A stretch of 25,701 bases of DNA from a virus, in IMG/VR virus record IMGVR_UViG_3300028581_002271, positions 1-25,701 of that record, one strand, 5' to 3'. A program made the position numbers and the translations under genes. How positions within the stretch are numbered: the first letter of the stretch is position 1; each line of letters opens with the position of its first letter. This document shows, in pieces, positions 6,003 to 12,669 of the stretch. Under the pieces are notes generated by a model that did no database searches, was not told where the DNA came from, and worked only from the letters and a program-made list of their open reading frames with translations.

Positions 6003-6464
6003 ATGAAAAAATCCAGTGCATTTGCTCATGTCAATAGGATCAAACGTGCCTGTGAACGTCACAGTCATATAAAGAATTTTTATCCCACACTGAATCAAAC
6101 CAAATATTGGTTTGGAATCCTCAACAAAGAAATTTTTGATTCCAAATTGAAAAGACCACGCATCACTGTGAGTCAAAAGAAACAAGTGATGGGACAATGT
6201 GTGGCCCACTGGGACAGCAGGATTGCAGGACGCAGAGGCGAATGGGATCAAAAAAAAATACCCTATCACAATCCCACCATGCATTATCTAATAGAAATGC
6301 ATCACAAGTTTAACACTTGGAGAGATTATATCGAAACACTGGCTCACGAAATGGTACACTTGTATCAAATGACCGTGACCAAAGATCCCACAGCCAATCA
6401 CAATGACAGCTTCTATGCTTGGAAGAATCGTTTCAAAAAGTTTGGATTAAATCTAAGTAGATAA
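6003..6464 (+). CDS. SprT-like zinc metalloprotease
   Basis: 153 residues. The zinc motif HEMVH is at 115-119 (LAHEMVHLYQM), and a downstream His133 in NHNDSFYAW fits the third ligand position of the SprT-like/Spartan family (HExxH ... H-x(2-3)-F). The N-terminal half contains YWFGILNKEIFDSKL, resembling the start of SprT-like domains, and ITVSQ before the active site. It is a more canonical SprT-like protein than its neighbour at 5396, and the two together look like a divergent pair. No zinc ribbon is present. A role in DNA-protein crosslink or host protein cleavage is inference only. Confidence 0.8.
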   Translation: MKKSSAFAHVNRIKRACERHSHIKNFYPTLNQTKYWFGILNKEIFDSKLKRPRITVSQKKQVMGQCVAHWDSRIAGRRGEWDQKKIPYHNPTMHYLIEMHHKFNTWRDYIETLAHEMVHLYQMTVTKDPTANHNDSFYAWKNRFKKFGLNLSR

Positions 6465-6467
6465 CTC

Positions 6468-6647
6468 TTATTTATCAAAATTTGGATTTGTCAGGTGTTC
6501 TAGGGTGATTATTTCGTCTTTTGGTAAAACTTGTGTGTCTGATGCGTTCTTCACAACAGATTTACTTTTTGCCCACGATTTATAAGACATTTCCTTGTCC
6601 GCTTTGGCTTCTATTCTTCTGATCTGTCTTAAACTCTTTTTGGACAT
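6468..6647 (-). CDS. Small minus-strand hypothetical protein
   Basis: 59 residues from an ATG whose first base is 6647. An upstream in-frame ATG at 6710 would run through the bS21 promoter and is less likely. The peptide is soluble and charged, with a basic N-terminal half (KKSLRQIRRIEAKADKE) and a protein-like C-terminal half (LPKDEIITLEHLTNP). It occupies the only sizeable plus-strand gap in this area, is convergent with the metalloprotease at 6003, and is divergent from bS21. The ribosome binding site is weak (GAGATAAG). No family recognised. The case rests on composition and position. Confidence 0.5.
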   Translation of the reverse strand: MSKKSLRQIRRIEAKADKEMSYKSWAKSKSVVKNASDTQVLPKDEIITLEHLTNPNFDK

Positions 6648-6665
6648 ACAATACTTATCTCTAGG

Positions 6666-6694
6666 TTGACTTAGGCACCAAATAGTGCTATATT
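6666..6694 (+). promoter_or_regulatory. Sigma70-like promoter of the bS21 gene
   Basis: TTGACT (6666-6671), 17-base spacer, TATATT (6689-6694). The spacer contains a short inverted repeat GCAC/GTGC (6675-6678 and 6685-6688) that could be an operator. The expected leader is about 27 bases with no Shine-Dalgarno before the ATG at 6728. Confidence 0.75.
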
Positions 6695-6727
6695 TTAGTA
6701 TATTTAACACAAACTAGAAAACATCGA

Positions 6728-6925
6728 ATGAAAGTTGAAGTAAGAAACAATAACGTGGAAAAGGCAATGCGTATTCTTAAGAAGAAACAGAAACGTGATG
6801 GTTTTTTCCAACTGCTCAAGGAAAAAGAATTTTATTCCAAGCCCAGTGAGCGAAAACGTGAAGAGCGCAAGAAGAACATTGCCAACTGGAGACGAGCTAA
6901 GAAACTCAGAGATCAGCTGAGATAA
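6728..6925 (+). CDS. rpsU: Ribosomal protein bS21
   Basis: 65 residues, a full-length bS21 of the small ribosomal subunit. The N-terminus MKVEVRNNNVEKAMRILKKK is the family signature, followed by RDGFFQLLKEKEFY, KPSERKREERKK and a basic tail. bS21 sits near the anti-Shine-Dalgarno end of 16S rRNA and helps initiation. Phage-encoded bS21 is documented in many marine and other viruses, including pelagiphages, and is thought to replace host bS21 on ribosomes. It has its own sigma70-like promoter, no Shine-Dalgarno of its own, and is followed by a small membrane protein three bases later. Confidence 0.95.
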   Translation: MKVEVRNNNVEKAMRILKKKQKRDGFFQLLKEKEFYSKPSERKREERKKNIANWRRAKKLRDQLR

Positions 6926-6928
6926 AAG

Positions 6929-7126
6929 ATGAAATGGTTAACTTACAAGTTGCCAGAACATCTTGTGATACATTATGGCATCATGCTGATGTTAATCACT
7001 GTGATAATGCCTGTGTTTTTTTTAGATAGAGATTTGGATTCTTGGGGGTATTTTAGTAATTTTATAATTTTTGATATAATTTATTACATTTGTTTTGAAA
7101 AATTTAACTTTACAATTGACGACTAA
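6929..7126 (+). CDS. Small two-helix membrane protein
   Basis: 65 residues with two hydrophobic segments: about 14-32 (VIHYGIMLMLITVIMPVFFL) and about 41-57 (YFSNFIIFDIIYYICF), joined by an acidic loop. Starts three bases after the bS21 stop, preceded by AGATAAAAG. The 3' end overlaps the promoter for the next gene. The last third is markedly AT-rich. Function unknown. Confidence 0.65.
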   Translation: MKWLTYKLPEHLVIHYGIMLMLITVIMPVFFLDRDLDSWGYFSNFIIFDIIYYICFEKFNFTIDD

Positions 7127-7137
7127 GATAGTATAAT
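7109..7137 (+). promoter_or_regulatory. Sigma70-like promoter before the gene at 7144
   Basis: TTTACA (7109-7114), 17-base spacer, TATAAT (7132-7137). It overlaps the end of the preceding gene. Six bases separate TATAAT from the ATG at 7144, so the transcript is predicted to be leaderless. A TTGACG at 7116 is too close to the -10 box (10 bases) to serve as the -35. Confidence 0.7.
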
Positions 7138-7143
7138 ACAAGT

Positions 7144-7356
7144 ATGAATCAAACAAATTCTTTGGACAAAGTTTCTGTGTATTGTTCTGACACTGATAAA
7201 ACAGTACTAGCAGAAGTGTTGGAATTTAAACCTAGACAATTTTTAAATGTGGCCGTGGAGCGATCCATTAGACTCACTATGCGGTATGATGCCAAGCACA
7301 ATCAATATGTGGGCAACATGGCCAATCTAGAATTTACTTCGAAAGGACCCAAATAA
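7144..7356 (+). CDS. Small hypothetical protein upstream of clpP
   Basis: 70 residues, beginning [10 protein letters not shown]. It looks like a small beta-rich domain ([38 protein letters not shown]) with one Cys and no membrane segment. It ends one base before clpP and shares its promoter, so it probably forms a two-gene unit with clpP. The C-terminal coding end carries the clpP ribosome binding site AAAGGA. No family recognised; an adaptor or regulator role for ClpP would be a guess. Confidence 0.75.
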   Translation: MNQTNSLDKVSVYCSDTDKTVLAEVLEFKPRQFLNVAVERSIRLTMRYDAKHNQYVGNMANLEFTSKGPK

Positions 7357-7357
7357 T

Positions 7358-7948
7358 ATGCCATCATTGGTGCCCATAGTTATAGAACAAGAAGCCAGAG
7401 GCGAACGATCCTACGACATATACAGTCGACTGCTCAAAGATAGGTTAGTGATGTTGGACACAGATGTGAATCCAATCAGTGCCAGTCTTATAGTGAGTCA
7501 ACTTTTATTTTTAGAAAGCGAAACAGTCAAACCCATACACTTCTACATCAATTCTCCAGGAGGATTGGTCACAGCAGGTTTGGGCATCTATGACACCATG
7601 CAATATATCAAATCACCTGTGTACACCTATGTGATTGGTCAGGCTTGCTCTATGGGCAGTCTATTAGCACAATCAGGTGCACCAGGACACAGATACATGC
7701 TGAAACATGCTAGACACATGATACACCAACCATCAGGTGGCACTCAAGGTCAAGCCACAGACATACAGATTCATGCTCAAGAGATCCTTAAACTGAAAAA
7801 GGAACTCACTCAGATCTACGTCACACACAATTCCAAAGGCAAAACCTTTGATCAATTGAGTGCTGACATGGAGCGAGACAAATTTATGAATGCGCAAGAG
7901 TCGCTTGAGTATGGATTGATAGATAAAATTCTATCCAAAAAAGACTAA
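7358..7948 (+). CDS. clpP: ClpP serine protease subunit
   Basis: 196 residues, normal for mature ClpP. The catalytic Ser98 is in GQACSMGS, His123 in HMIHQPSG, and Asp170 in [10 protein letters not shown]; the oxyanion-strand motif INSPGG is at 64-69. ClpP forms a 14-mer that degrades proteins fed by ClpX or ClpA, neither of which is encoded here. The start at 7358 is set by AAAGGA ten bases upstream and by the conserved N-terminal PIVIEQ ... [11 protein letters not shown]. With ClpS (3418) and Hsp20 (2924) it forms a scattered proteostasis set. A protease for capsid maturation is an alternative role, but the canonical catalytic triad and family match favour true ClpP. Confidence 0.95.
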   Translation: MPSLVPIVIEQEARGERSYDIYSRLLKDRLVMLDTDVNPISASLIVSQLLFLESETVKPIHFYINSPGGLVTAGLGIYDTMQYIKSPVYTYVIGQACSMGSLLAQSGAPGHRYMLKHARHMIHQPSGGTQGQATDIQIHAQEILKLKKELTQIYVTHNSKGKTFDQLSADMERDKFMNAQESLEYGLIDKILSKKD

Positions 7949-7963
7949 AAACGGAGAACAAAG

Positions 7964-8338
7964 ATGAAAAAACGATTGACTAGAATCAAAAATTCTAGTA
8001 ATATATTAACAAGATTATTTAGAAGCTTTGCTTCTGATAATACAACAACTAGAAAACAAGAAGGAGTCATCTCAATGAGAAGATCAACTAGTATACAAGA
8101 CAGAGTAGAAGCCGCTTTAGAAGCTGGCGAAGCTCTTACAGCAGCAGCCATCAAAAATAGATTTGGTGCCGCTAACCCAGGTGCAGTAATTCAAAGCCTA
8201 AGATTCAAAGGCTTCCCAGTATTCTTAAACACAAATAAGAGAACTGGCGCAAAAGTTTACAGAACTGGCAAAGCCCCAAGAAAAGTTATTGGTGCTGGCT
8301 ATCAAGCAATCGCAAAAGGCTTGATCAACGTAGAATAA
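7964..8338 (+). CDS. Winged-helix-like conserved phage protein with a possible internal start
   Basis: 124 residues from ATG 7964 (GGAG ten bases upstream) or 87 residues from ATG 8075, which has a better AAGGAG at 8061-8066. The first 37 residues are basic and low-complexity (MKKRLTRIKNSS ... RLFRSFASDN). The conserved part begins after Met38: RVEAALEAGEALTAAAIKNRFG (helix-turn-helix-like), then VIQSLRFKGFPVFLN and AGYQAIA. I recall similar short proteins throughout T4-like cyanophages. The shorter form matches those in length, so the longer form may be an alternative product. Codon choice differs from neighbours (Val mostly GTA/GTT rather than GTG), as in highly expressed or acquired genes. 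Followed by a terminator. Possibly DNA-binding. Confidence 0.8.
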   Translation: MKKRLTRIKNSSNILTRLFRSFASDNTTTRKQEGVISMRRSTSIQDRVEAALEAGEALTAAAIKNRFGAANPGAVIQSLRFKGFPVFLNTNKRTGAKVYRTGKAPRKVIGAGYQAIAKGLINVE

Positions 8339-8359
8339 TTTCTACTTCTGTTAGTTAGG

Positions 8360-8389
8360 AAAAGGGTGGTTCTAGTAGCCGCCCTTTTT
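8360..8389 (+). terminator. Rho-independent terminator
   Basis: AAAAGGGTGG (8360-8369) pairs with CCGCCCTTTT (8379-8388), including one G-T wobble, around a nine-base loop, and the stem runs into TTTTT. It lies 21 bases after the stop at 8338 and before the AAA+ promoter. Confidence 0.85.
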
Positions 8390-8458
8390 CATTTGTGCAA
8401 ATCCTTTGTAAGTCATTGATTTTATTGACTTTTAAAGGTTAAACACAAGAAATATAAT

Positions 8459-8487
8459 TTGACTTTTGAATTCAAAGAAGTTATTAT
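8459..8487 (+). promoter_or_regulatory. Sigma70-like promoter of the AAA+ gene
   Basis: TTGACT (8459-8464), 17-base spacer, TATTAT (8482-8487). A second TTGACTTTT lies 34 bases upstream (8425) without a well-spaced -10 box. The transcript should start near 8494, just before three TAGGCAAA repeats. Confidence 0.7.
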
Positions 8488-8497
8488 ATATATACAT

Positions 8498-8535
8498 TAG
8501 GCAAAATACAACTTAGGCAAACAACCATAGGCAAA
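8498..8535 (+). repeat. Three direct repeats TAGGCAAA in the AAA+ gene leader
   Basis: TAGGCAAA occurs at 8498-8505, 8514-8521 and 8528-8535, spaced 16 and 14 bases, and fills most of the predicted leader between transcription start and the ATG at 8539. The last copy lies three bases before the ATG. No Shine-Dalgarno stronger than the AGG in this copy is present. The layout suggests binding sites for a regulator of RNA or DNA. Confidence 0.8.
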
Positions 8536-8538
8536 CAT

Positions 8539-9543
8539 ATGAAAAAACAAATATACGTGCTAGAAGGCAGTTATAGAAGTAAGAAGATAGAAAATCAAGT
8601 ATTCGAAATGGTCAAACCATATCATCCATATCCGCACAAACCAGGTGGCTTCGTCACAGTCAAAGTGGAAGATATCAAAGAATTTCCAGGTGCCACAGAC
8701 AAAGAGATCAGAGTATCTGTGGAATCTGAATCGCAATTGAGAGACAAAGCACCAGAAGCTCCCAAAGAAGAGAGCGATACAGAAGTGGTAGAAAGATTAA
8801 GAAAAAGATTCGACATATTAACAGACATGACCAAAGCCTGCAAAAGAGGCGATGTGAGAGCAATGATTGTGTCAGGACCTCCAGGCGTGGGTAAATCCTT
8901 TGGAGTAGAAGCAGTGCTACAAAAACATGACATCCTAGCCACACTGGGCAACAGCAAACCCAAGTATGAAGTGGTCAAAGGTGCTATGAGTGCATTGGGC
9001 TTGTATTGCAAACTGTATCATTTCAAAGAGAAGGACAATGTGTTGGTGTTTGATGACTGCGACAGTATATTATTAGAGGACTTATCTTTGAACATATTGA
9101 AGGCAGCATTGGATTCCAAAAGAACTAGAAGAATTTGTTGGAACACAGAAGCATACAGATTGAGAGAAGAAGGTGTGCCCAGCAGTTTTGAATTCAAAGG
9201 TTCGGCCATATTCATCACCAACATCAAATTTGACAATGTGAAGAGTAAAAAACTAAGAGACCATTTGGAAGCATTGGAGTCCAGAAGTCACTATATTGAT
9301 CTCACAATTGATACCATTAGAGAAAAGATATTGAGAATTAGACAGATTGTCACAGATGGTATGTTGAAAGAATATGAATTGACTCCTGAAACTGAAAATC
9401 AGATAGTGGAGTTTGTGGTGGAGCATCAACGCAGACTGAGAGAGATCAGTCTTAGAACTGTGCTGAAGGTAGCAGATTTGGCCAAAGCATTTCCCAACAC
9501 TTGGGCAGAAACTGCCGCTCATACCATATTAAAACCTAGATAG
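8539..9543 (+). CDS. AAA+ family ATPase
   Basis: 334 residues. Walker A is GPPGVGKS at 113-120; Walker B is VLVFDD at 168-173; the sensor-1 segment is AIFITN near residue 230. An N-terminal domain of about 85 residues (YVLEGSYRSKKIENQVFEM, then a Pro/His-rich stretch) precedes the ATPase core, and a helical C-terminal lid follows (REKILRIRQIV ... VVEHQRRLREISLRTVLKVADLAK). It lies six bases upstream of DNA ligase, pointing to DNA metabolism, but I cannot assign a specific role. It is not a recognisable gp44 clamp loader or gp41 helicase. Similar ATPases occur in marine T4-like phages. The start is placed at 8539, after the repeats. Confidence 0.88.
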   Translation: MKKQIYVLEGSYRSKKIENQVFEMVKPYHPYPHKPGGFVTVKVEDIKEFPGATDKEIRVSVESESQLRDKAPEAPKEESDTEVVERLRKRFDILTDMTKACKRGDVRAMIVSGPPGVGKSFGVEAVLQKHDILATLGNSKPKYEVVKGAMSALGLYCKLYHFKEKDNVLVFDDCDSILLEDLSLNILKAALDSKRTRRICWNTEAYRLREEGVPSSFEFKGSAIFITNIKFDNVKSKKLRDHLEALESRSHYIDLTIDTIREKILRIRQIVTDGMLKEYELTPETENQIVEFVVEHQRRLREISLRTVLKVADLAKAFPNTWAETAAHTILKPR

Positions 9544-9548
9544 TATCC

Positions 9549-10883
9549 ATGAGAACACAACCACAAGAAGTAATTGCTAAACTGGAAGCAGACAACAGCA
9601 GATTGGCCAAAGAAGCCATTCTGTTGTCCGCTATGAAAGAAGGCCTAGATGAATTCTTTGAAGGTGTGCGTATGTGTTTGGACAAACTGTACACTTTTGG
9701 AGTGAAGCAAGTGCCTGAAAAAGACACAGTTATCCAAGGTCAAGGCTGTGAATGGAAGATATTCAAACAGTTGGCAGAGCAACTGCATCGTAGAGAACTC
9801 ACAGGACATGCCGCACGTGATGCCATCAACCTTGTGATGAGTTCAGCCACAGCAGAACAATGGAATGGTTTTTACAGAAGAATACTGATCAAAGACTTAA
9901 GATGTGGAGTCAGCGAAAAAACTGTGAACAGTGTGGCCACCAAGAACAAATTTAAACAATATGAAGTGCCAGTGTTCACTTGTCAATTGGCACATGACAG
10001 CGCCAATCATGAAAAGAAGCTGGTAGGCAAAAAGATGTTGGAAGTCAAACTGGATGGAGTAAGGGTGATCACTATTGTGTATCCAGATGGCAAAGTGGAC
10101 ATGTTCAGCCGCAATGGCAAAGAGTTTACCAACTTTGGACACATCGCAGAACAGATATCGCAAGTGGTCAAGAAAAGCCCACCACCTTATGCTGTGGTGT
10201 TGGATGGTGAAGTGATGAGTGAAAACTTCCAAGACTTAATGAAGCAGGTACATCGCAAAGAATCCGCAGGTGCTTTGGATGCTGTGTTGCACTTGTTTGA
10301 TTTTTTACCATTGTCTAATTTTATGGAAGGCTATTGGGATAAGAAGCAGTCGGACAGAACTGCTATGGTCAAGGCTTGGTACGATGAGCATAAAACCAAT
10401 TTAAACGCCGTCACAGTGCTGGCACATGAGATTGTGGACTTAGACACTGTGGAAGGACAAAAGACCTACACAGACGTTAATAAGAGGGCAGTAGCAGGTG
10501 GATATGAAGGCATCATGATCAAAGACATGGATGCTCCATATGAATGCAAAAGAAGCCATGCTTGGTTGAAGTTGAAACCATTTATTGAAGTGAGCTTGAC
10601 TGTGAAATCTGTGGAAGAAGGCACAGGCAGGAATGTGGGCAAACTGGGAGCATTCATTGTGGAAGGCACTGACGATGGCAAATTTATTAAGACCAATGTG
10701 GGCTCAGGATTGACTGATGAAGAAAGAGATGAGTTTTGGAAGGATAGTAAATCTTTAATAGGACAAGTGATTGAAGTGAGAGCAGATGCTATCACACAGA
10801 ATCAAGATGCTGTGAATGAATATTCATTGCGTTTTCCAAGATTTATGAAGTTTAGAGGCTTTGCCAAAGGAGAAAAACTGTGA
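9549..10883 (+). CDS. ATP-dependent DNA ligase (T4 gp30-like)
   Basis: 444 residues, slightly shorter than T4 gp30 (487). It seals nicks in duplex DNA through a lysyl-AMP intermediate. Motif I is EVKLDGVR with the adenylated Lys at about 167; further nucleotidyltransferase motifs are FSRNG (III), VVLDGEVM (IIIa region), GGYEGIMIKD (IV) and AWLKLKP (V). The OB-fold C-terminal domain includes GKLGAFIVEG and the final RFPRFMKFRG motif. The N-terminal third (about 1-150) is the helical DNA-binding region. It follows the AAA+ ATPase after six bases and overlaps the next start (GTGA). Confidence 0.94.
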   Translation: MRTQPQEVIAKLEADNSRLAKEAILLSAMKEGLDEFFEGVRMCLDKLYTFGVKQVPEKDTVIQGQGCEWKIFKQLAEQLHRRELTGHAARDAINLVMSSATAEQWNGFYRRILIKDLRCGVSEKTVNSVATKNKFKQYEVPVFTCQLAHDSANHEKKLVGKKMLEVKLDGVRVITIVYPDGKVDMFSRNGKEFTNFGHIAEQISQVVKKSPPPYAVVLDGEVMSENFQDLMKQVHRKESAGALDAVLHLFDFLPLSNFMEGYWDKKQSDRTAMVKAWYDEHKTNLNAVTVLAHEIVDLDTVEGQKTYTDVNKRAVAGGYEGIMIKDMDAPYECKRSHAWLKLKPFIEVSLTVKSVEEGTGRNVGKLGAFIVEGTDDGKFIKTNVGSGLTDEERDEFWKDSKSLIGQVIEVRADAITQNQDAVNEYSLRFPRFMKFRGFAKGEKL

Positions 10884-11068
10884 GCGAGCTGGAAATAATC
10901 AAAAAAGCAATGATGGAAAACAAAAAACTATTTTTGAGTGAGATGAAACAGTTGAATGACAAGGTAGATGCTTTGAACACCAAATTAAGCAAACACATAT
11001 CATTCATTGAACAGGTGTATGCTCCGTTGAGCAACAGCATAGATAAATTTAAAAAATTATTCAAATGA
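10880..11068 (+). CDS. Small coiled-coil protein
   Basis: 62 residues, starting with GTG that overlaps the ligase stop (GTGA); a strong AAAGGAGA lies 7-14 bases before it. The whole chain looks helical, with heptad spacing (ELEIIKKAMMENKKLFLSEM, then LNDKVDALNTKLSKHI). First of four overlapping small genes (10880-11776) sharing ATGA junctions. Function unknown. Confidence 0.75.
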   Translation: MSELEIIKKAMMENKKLFLSEMKQLNDKVDALNTKLSKHISFIEQVYAPLSNSIDKFKKLFK

Positions 11069-11352
11069 AAAACATATTCAAACACATATTGCCTGAACTG
11101 TTTGATGTAGACACTGCTTTTAATAGTTCATTGCCTAAGGTCACTAGATTTCAAATACTGATGGTTCTTGCCACCATGTGGGCTTTTATATTTGCACTTA
11201 TTACTGCAGAATTCATACATTTCGGCATTAATGTGACCACCAGTGTGATTGCCCATGCTTTGGTGATAGGTGGTATTATCTTCACAAGAAAAAAACTAAA
11301 TCAGAGGATTGACGGCTACAATGGTCGAGGATTGGGTGGAGAACACGAATGA
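11065..11352 (+). CDS. Small two-helix membrane protein
   Basis: 95 residues with two hydrophobic segments, at about 30-50 (ILMVLATMWAFIFALITAEF) and 54-74 (INVTTSVIAHALVIGGIIF), a short loop between them, and a basic then acidic tail (TRKKLNQRIDGY ... GGEHE). The start overlaps the previous stop (ATGA). Length and topology would fit a class II holin, but no lysis gene was recognised nearby, so this stays open. Confidence 0.7.
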   Translation: MKNIFKHILPELFDVDTAFNSSLPKVTRFQILMVLATMWAFIFALITAEFIHFGINVTTSVIAHALVIGGIIFTRKKLNQRIDGYNGRGLGGEHE

Positions 11353-11564
11353 AAAAATACACTGTGGATATTGCCGTGGGTGACTATGTGGCAGTGGGTC
11401 GTTTTAGAAACGTGACCACGCAGATCAAAGATATCACAGTGGATGATCACGGTCAGCCCATCATACACACCAACAAAGGCCCTAAAAAATTATTCAGTTG
11501 CAGACTGACCAAACTGGAACCTGGCAGCAAAACACCACGCCAAATATTACAGGAGAAAAAATGA
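11349..11564 (+). CDS. Small beta-rich protein
   Basis: 71 residues, overlapping the previous gene by four bases. Strand-like segments (KYTVDIAVGDYVAVGRF, TTQIKDITVD, QPIIHTN, LFSCRLTKLE) suggest a small SH3-like or OB-like barrel. The C-terminus is basic. The 3' end carries the AGGAG for the following gene. Function unknown. Confidence 0.7.
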   Translation: MKKYTVDIAVGDYVAVGRFRNVTTQIKDITVDDHGQPIIHTNKGPKKLFSCRLTKLEPGSKTPRQILQEKK

Positions 11565-11776
11565 ATCAAGACATCACACTGTTGATGGGCATCATACTGT
11601 TGATGATGTTGGGTGCAGTGTTGGGGTGGTATCTGTGTGAAAGATGGTATTCCAAACGAATTCTTGTCATACTGGAAGAGTGTAAAAAATTAAATGCTGC
11701 CACCATCACACTGTGGCAAGACATACTGAAACACAAAGAAAAAAGTCTTCAAGATCAAGACCACACATCGAAATAG
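11561..11776 (+). CDS. Small single-pass membrane protein
   Basis: 71 residues from ATG 11561, chosen because AGGAG lies just before it and the ATG overlaps the previous stop (ATGA); the in-frame ATG at 11498 lies well inside the upstream gene. A membrane segment at about 5-25 (ITLLMGIILLMMLGAVLGWYL) is followed by a helical charged domain with two Cys. The layout (N-terminal span, then a coil) resembles i-spanin-like proteins but is too generic for assignment. Confidence 0.65.
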   Translation: MNQDITLLMGIILLMMLGAVLGWYLCERWYSKRILVILEECKKLNAATITLWQDILKHKEKSLQDQDHTSK

Positions 11777-11815
11777 GTTGATTTTATGCTCAAATGGCTA
11801 TATAGCTGTTATAGC

Positions 11816-12655
11816 ATGAGTGATACCATAGAAAAATATAGACCCAGCATCCAAGACAGAATCGCAGAAAGAGTGCGTGAAATAGTTGTGCCAATAGAAG
11901 ACTGGTTGGAACGATTGATCACCATGCCTGATAGATTCAATCCTGAAACATTTGAATTGATAGAACATTTCAAAAAAGAAAAAGTGGGTGGAGTACATGC
12001 TCGTAAAATAATGGAGATGTATGAAACACAATACAAAGAGTACAAAGATCTGTTGGAACTGAGAAAGAAAAATTTAAAATTTGCTGACATAGACGAAGAA
12101 GGACAAGGTGATTCTGAAGAACGACAACTGCTGGAATCATACGAAGACGTCAGCAATGAAGTGATAGAAAAAGGTATCAAAGCTCACGACAACATATTCA
12201 AAGCCTGCGATTATATGATAGACATGGCCAATGCCAATCGCAAACCACGCAAAAAGAAGCCCATCAGCAAAGACAAGTTGGTGGCCAAACTGCAATACTG
12301 CAAACAAGACACCAAGTATAATTTAACAAGCATTGATCCCAAAGACATCATCACTGCTGAACAACTGTGGGTGTTCAACACAAAAACTAGAAAATTGGGC
12401 ATGTATGTGGCCAGTGTGTTGGATCCTAGGGGTCTTAACAGGGAGGGCACAGGATTGATGGTCAAAGGCACTTCCGTACAGGGATTTGATCCAGCCAAAA
12501 GCAAGCAAAAGACCCTGAGAAAGCCTGCAGAACAACTGACTGAATTTATGAAGTGTGGACCTGTGAAATCCAAGACTTTTTTCAGTGAAATTAAGAGCAT
12601 GGAAATCACACTCACAGGACGCATCAATCCTGACACCATATTATTAAAAGTTTAG
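11816..12655 (+). CDS. Conserved T4-like marine phage protein of unknown function
   Basis: 279 residues from ATG 11816 (MSDTIEKYRPSIQDRIAERV). An in-frame ATG at 11786 would add ten residues (MLKWLYSCYS) that do not fit the conserved start as I remember it. I recognise this sequence type from cyanophages: RIAERVREIVVPIEDWL, MPDRFNPETFELIEHF, KNLKFADIDEE, a Lys-rich linker near 155-165 and the closing GRINPDTILLKV. The protein is highly charged and mostly helical in the first half. It lies between the small-gene cluster and a fibre-like gene. Despite wide conservation no function is known to me. Confidence 0.8.
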   Translation: MSDTIEKYRPSIQDRIAERVREIVVPIEDWLERLITMPDRFNPETFELIEHFKKEKVGGVHARKIMEMYETQYKEYKDLLELRKKNLKFADIDEEGQGDSEERQLLESYEDVSNEVIEKGIKAHDNIFKACDYMIDMANANRKPRKKKPISKDKLVAKLQYCKQDTKYNLTSIDPKDIITAEQLWVFNTKTRKLGMYVASVLDPRGLNREGTGLMVKGTSVQGFDPAKSKQKTLRKPAEQLTEFMKCGPVKSKTFFSEIKSMEITLTGRINPDTILLKV

Positions 12656-12656
12656 A

Positions 12657-12664
12657 TATAAATA
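12657..12664 (+). promoter_or_regulatory. Perfect T4-late promoter box TATAAATA
   Basis: An exact match to the T4 late consensus, five bases before the ATG at 12670. T4 late transcripts start about five to six bases after the box, so this mRNA should begin at the A of the ATG or next to it. Confidence 0.75.
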
Positions 12665-12669
12665 GTAGT

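Noticed and set aside
7116-7137. TTGACG as the -35 box for TATAAT at 7132
   Set aside because: The spacer is only 10 bases; TTTACA at 7109 gives 17 and is preferred.
8425-8458. Upstream TTGACT paired with TATAAT at 8453 as a second AAA+ promoter
   Set aside because: The spacer is 22 bases, too long for a sigma70 promoter.
11778-11806. TTGATT-N17-TATAGC before the gene at 11816
   Set aside because: Both hexamers are poor and the spacing to the ATG does not match the pattern elsewhere.
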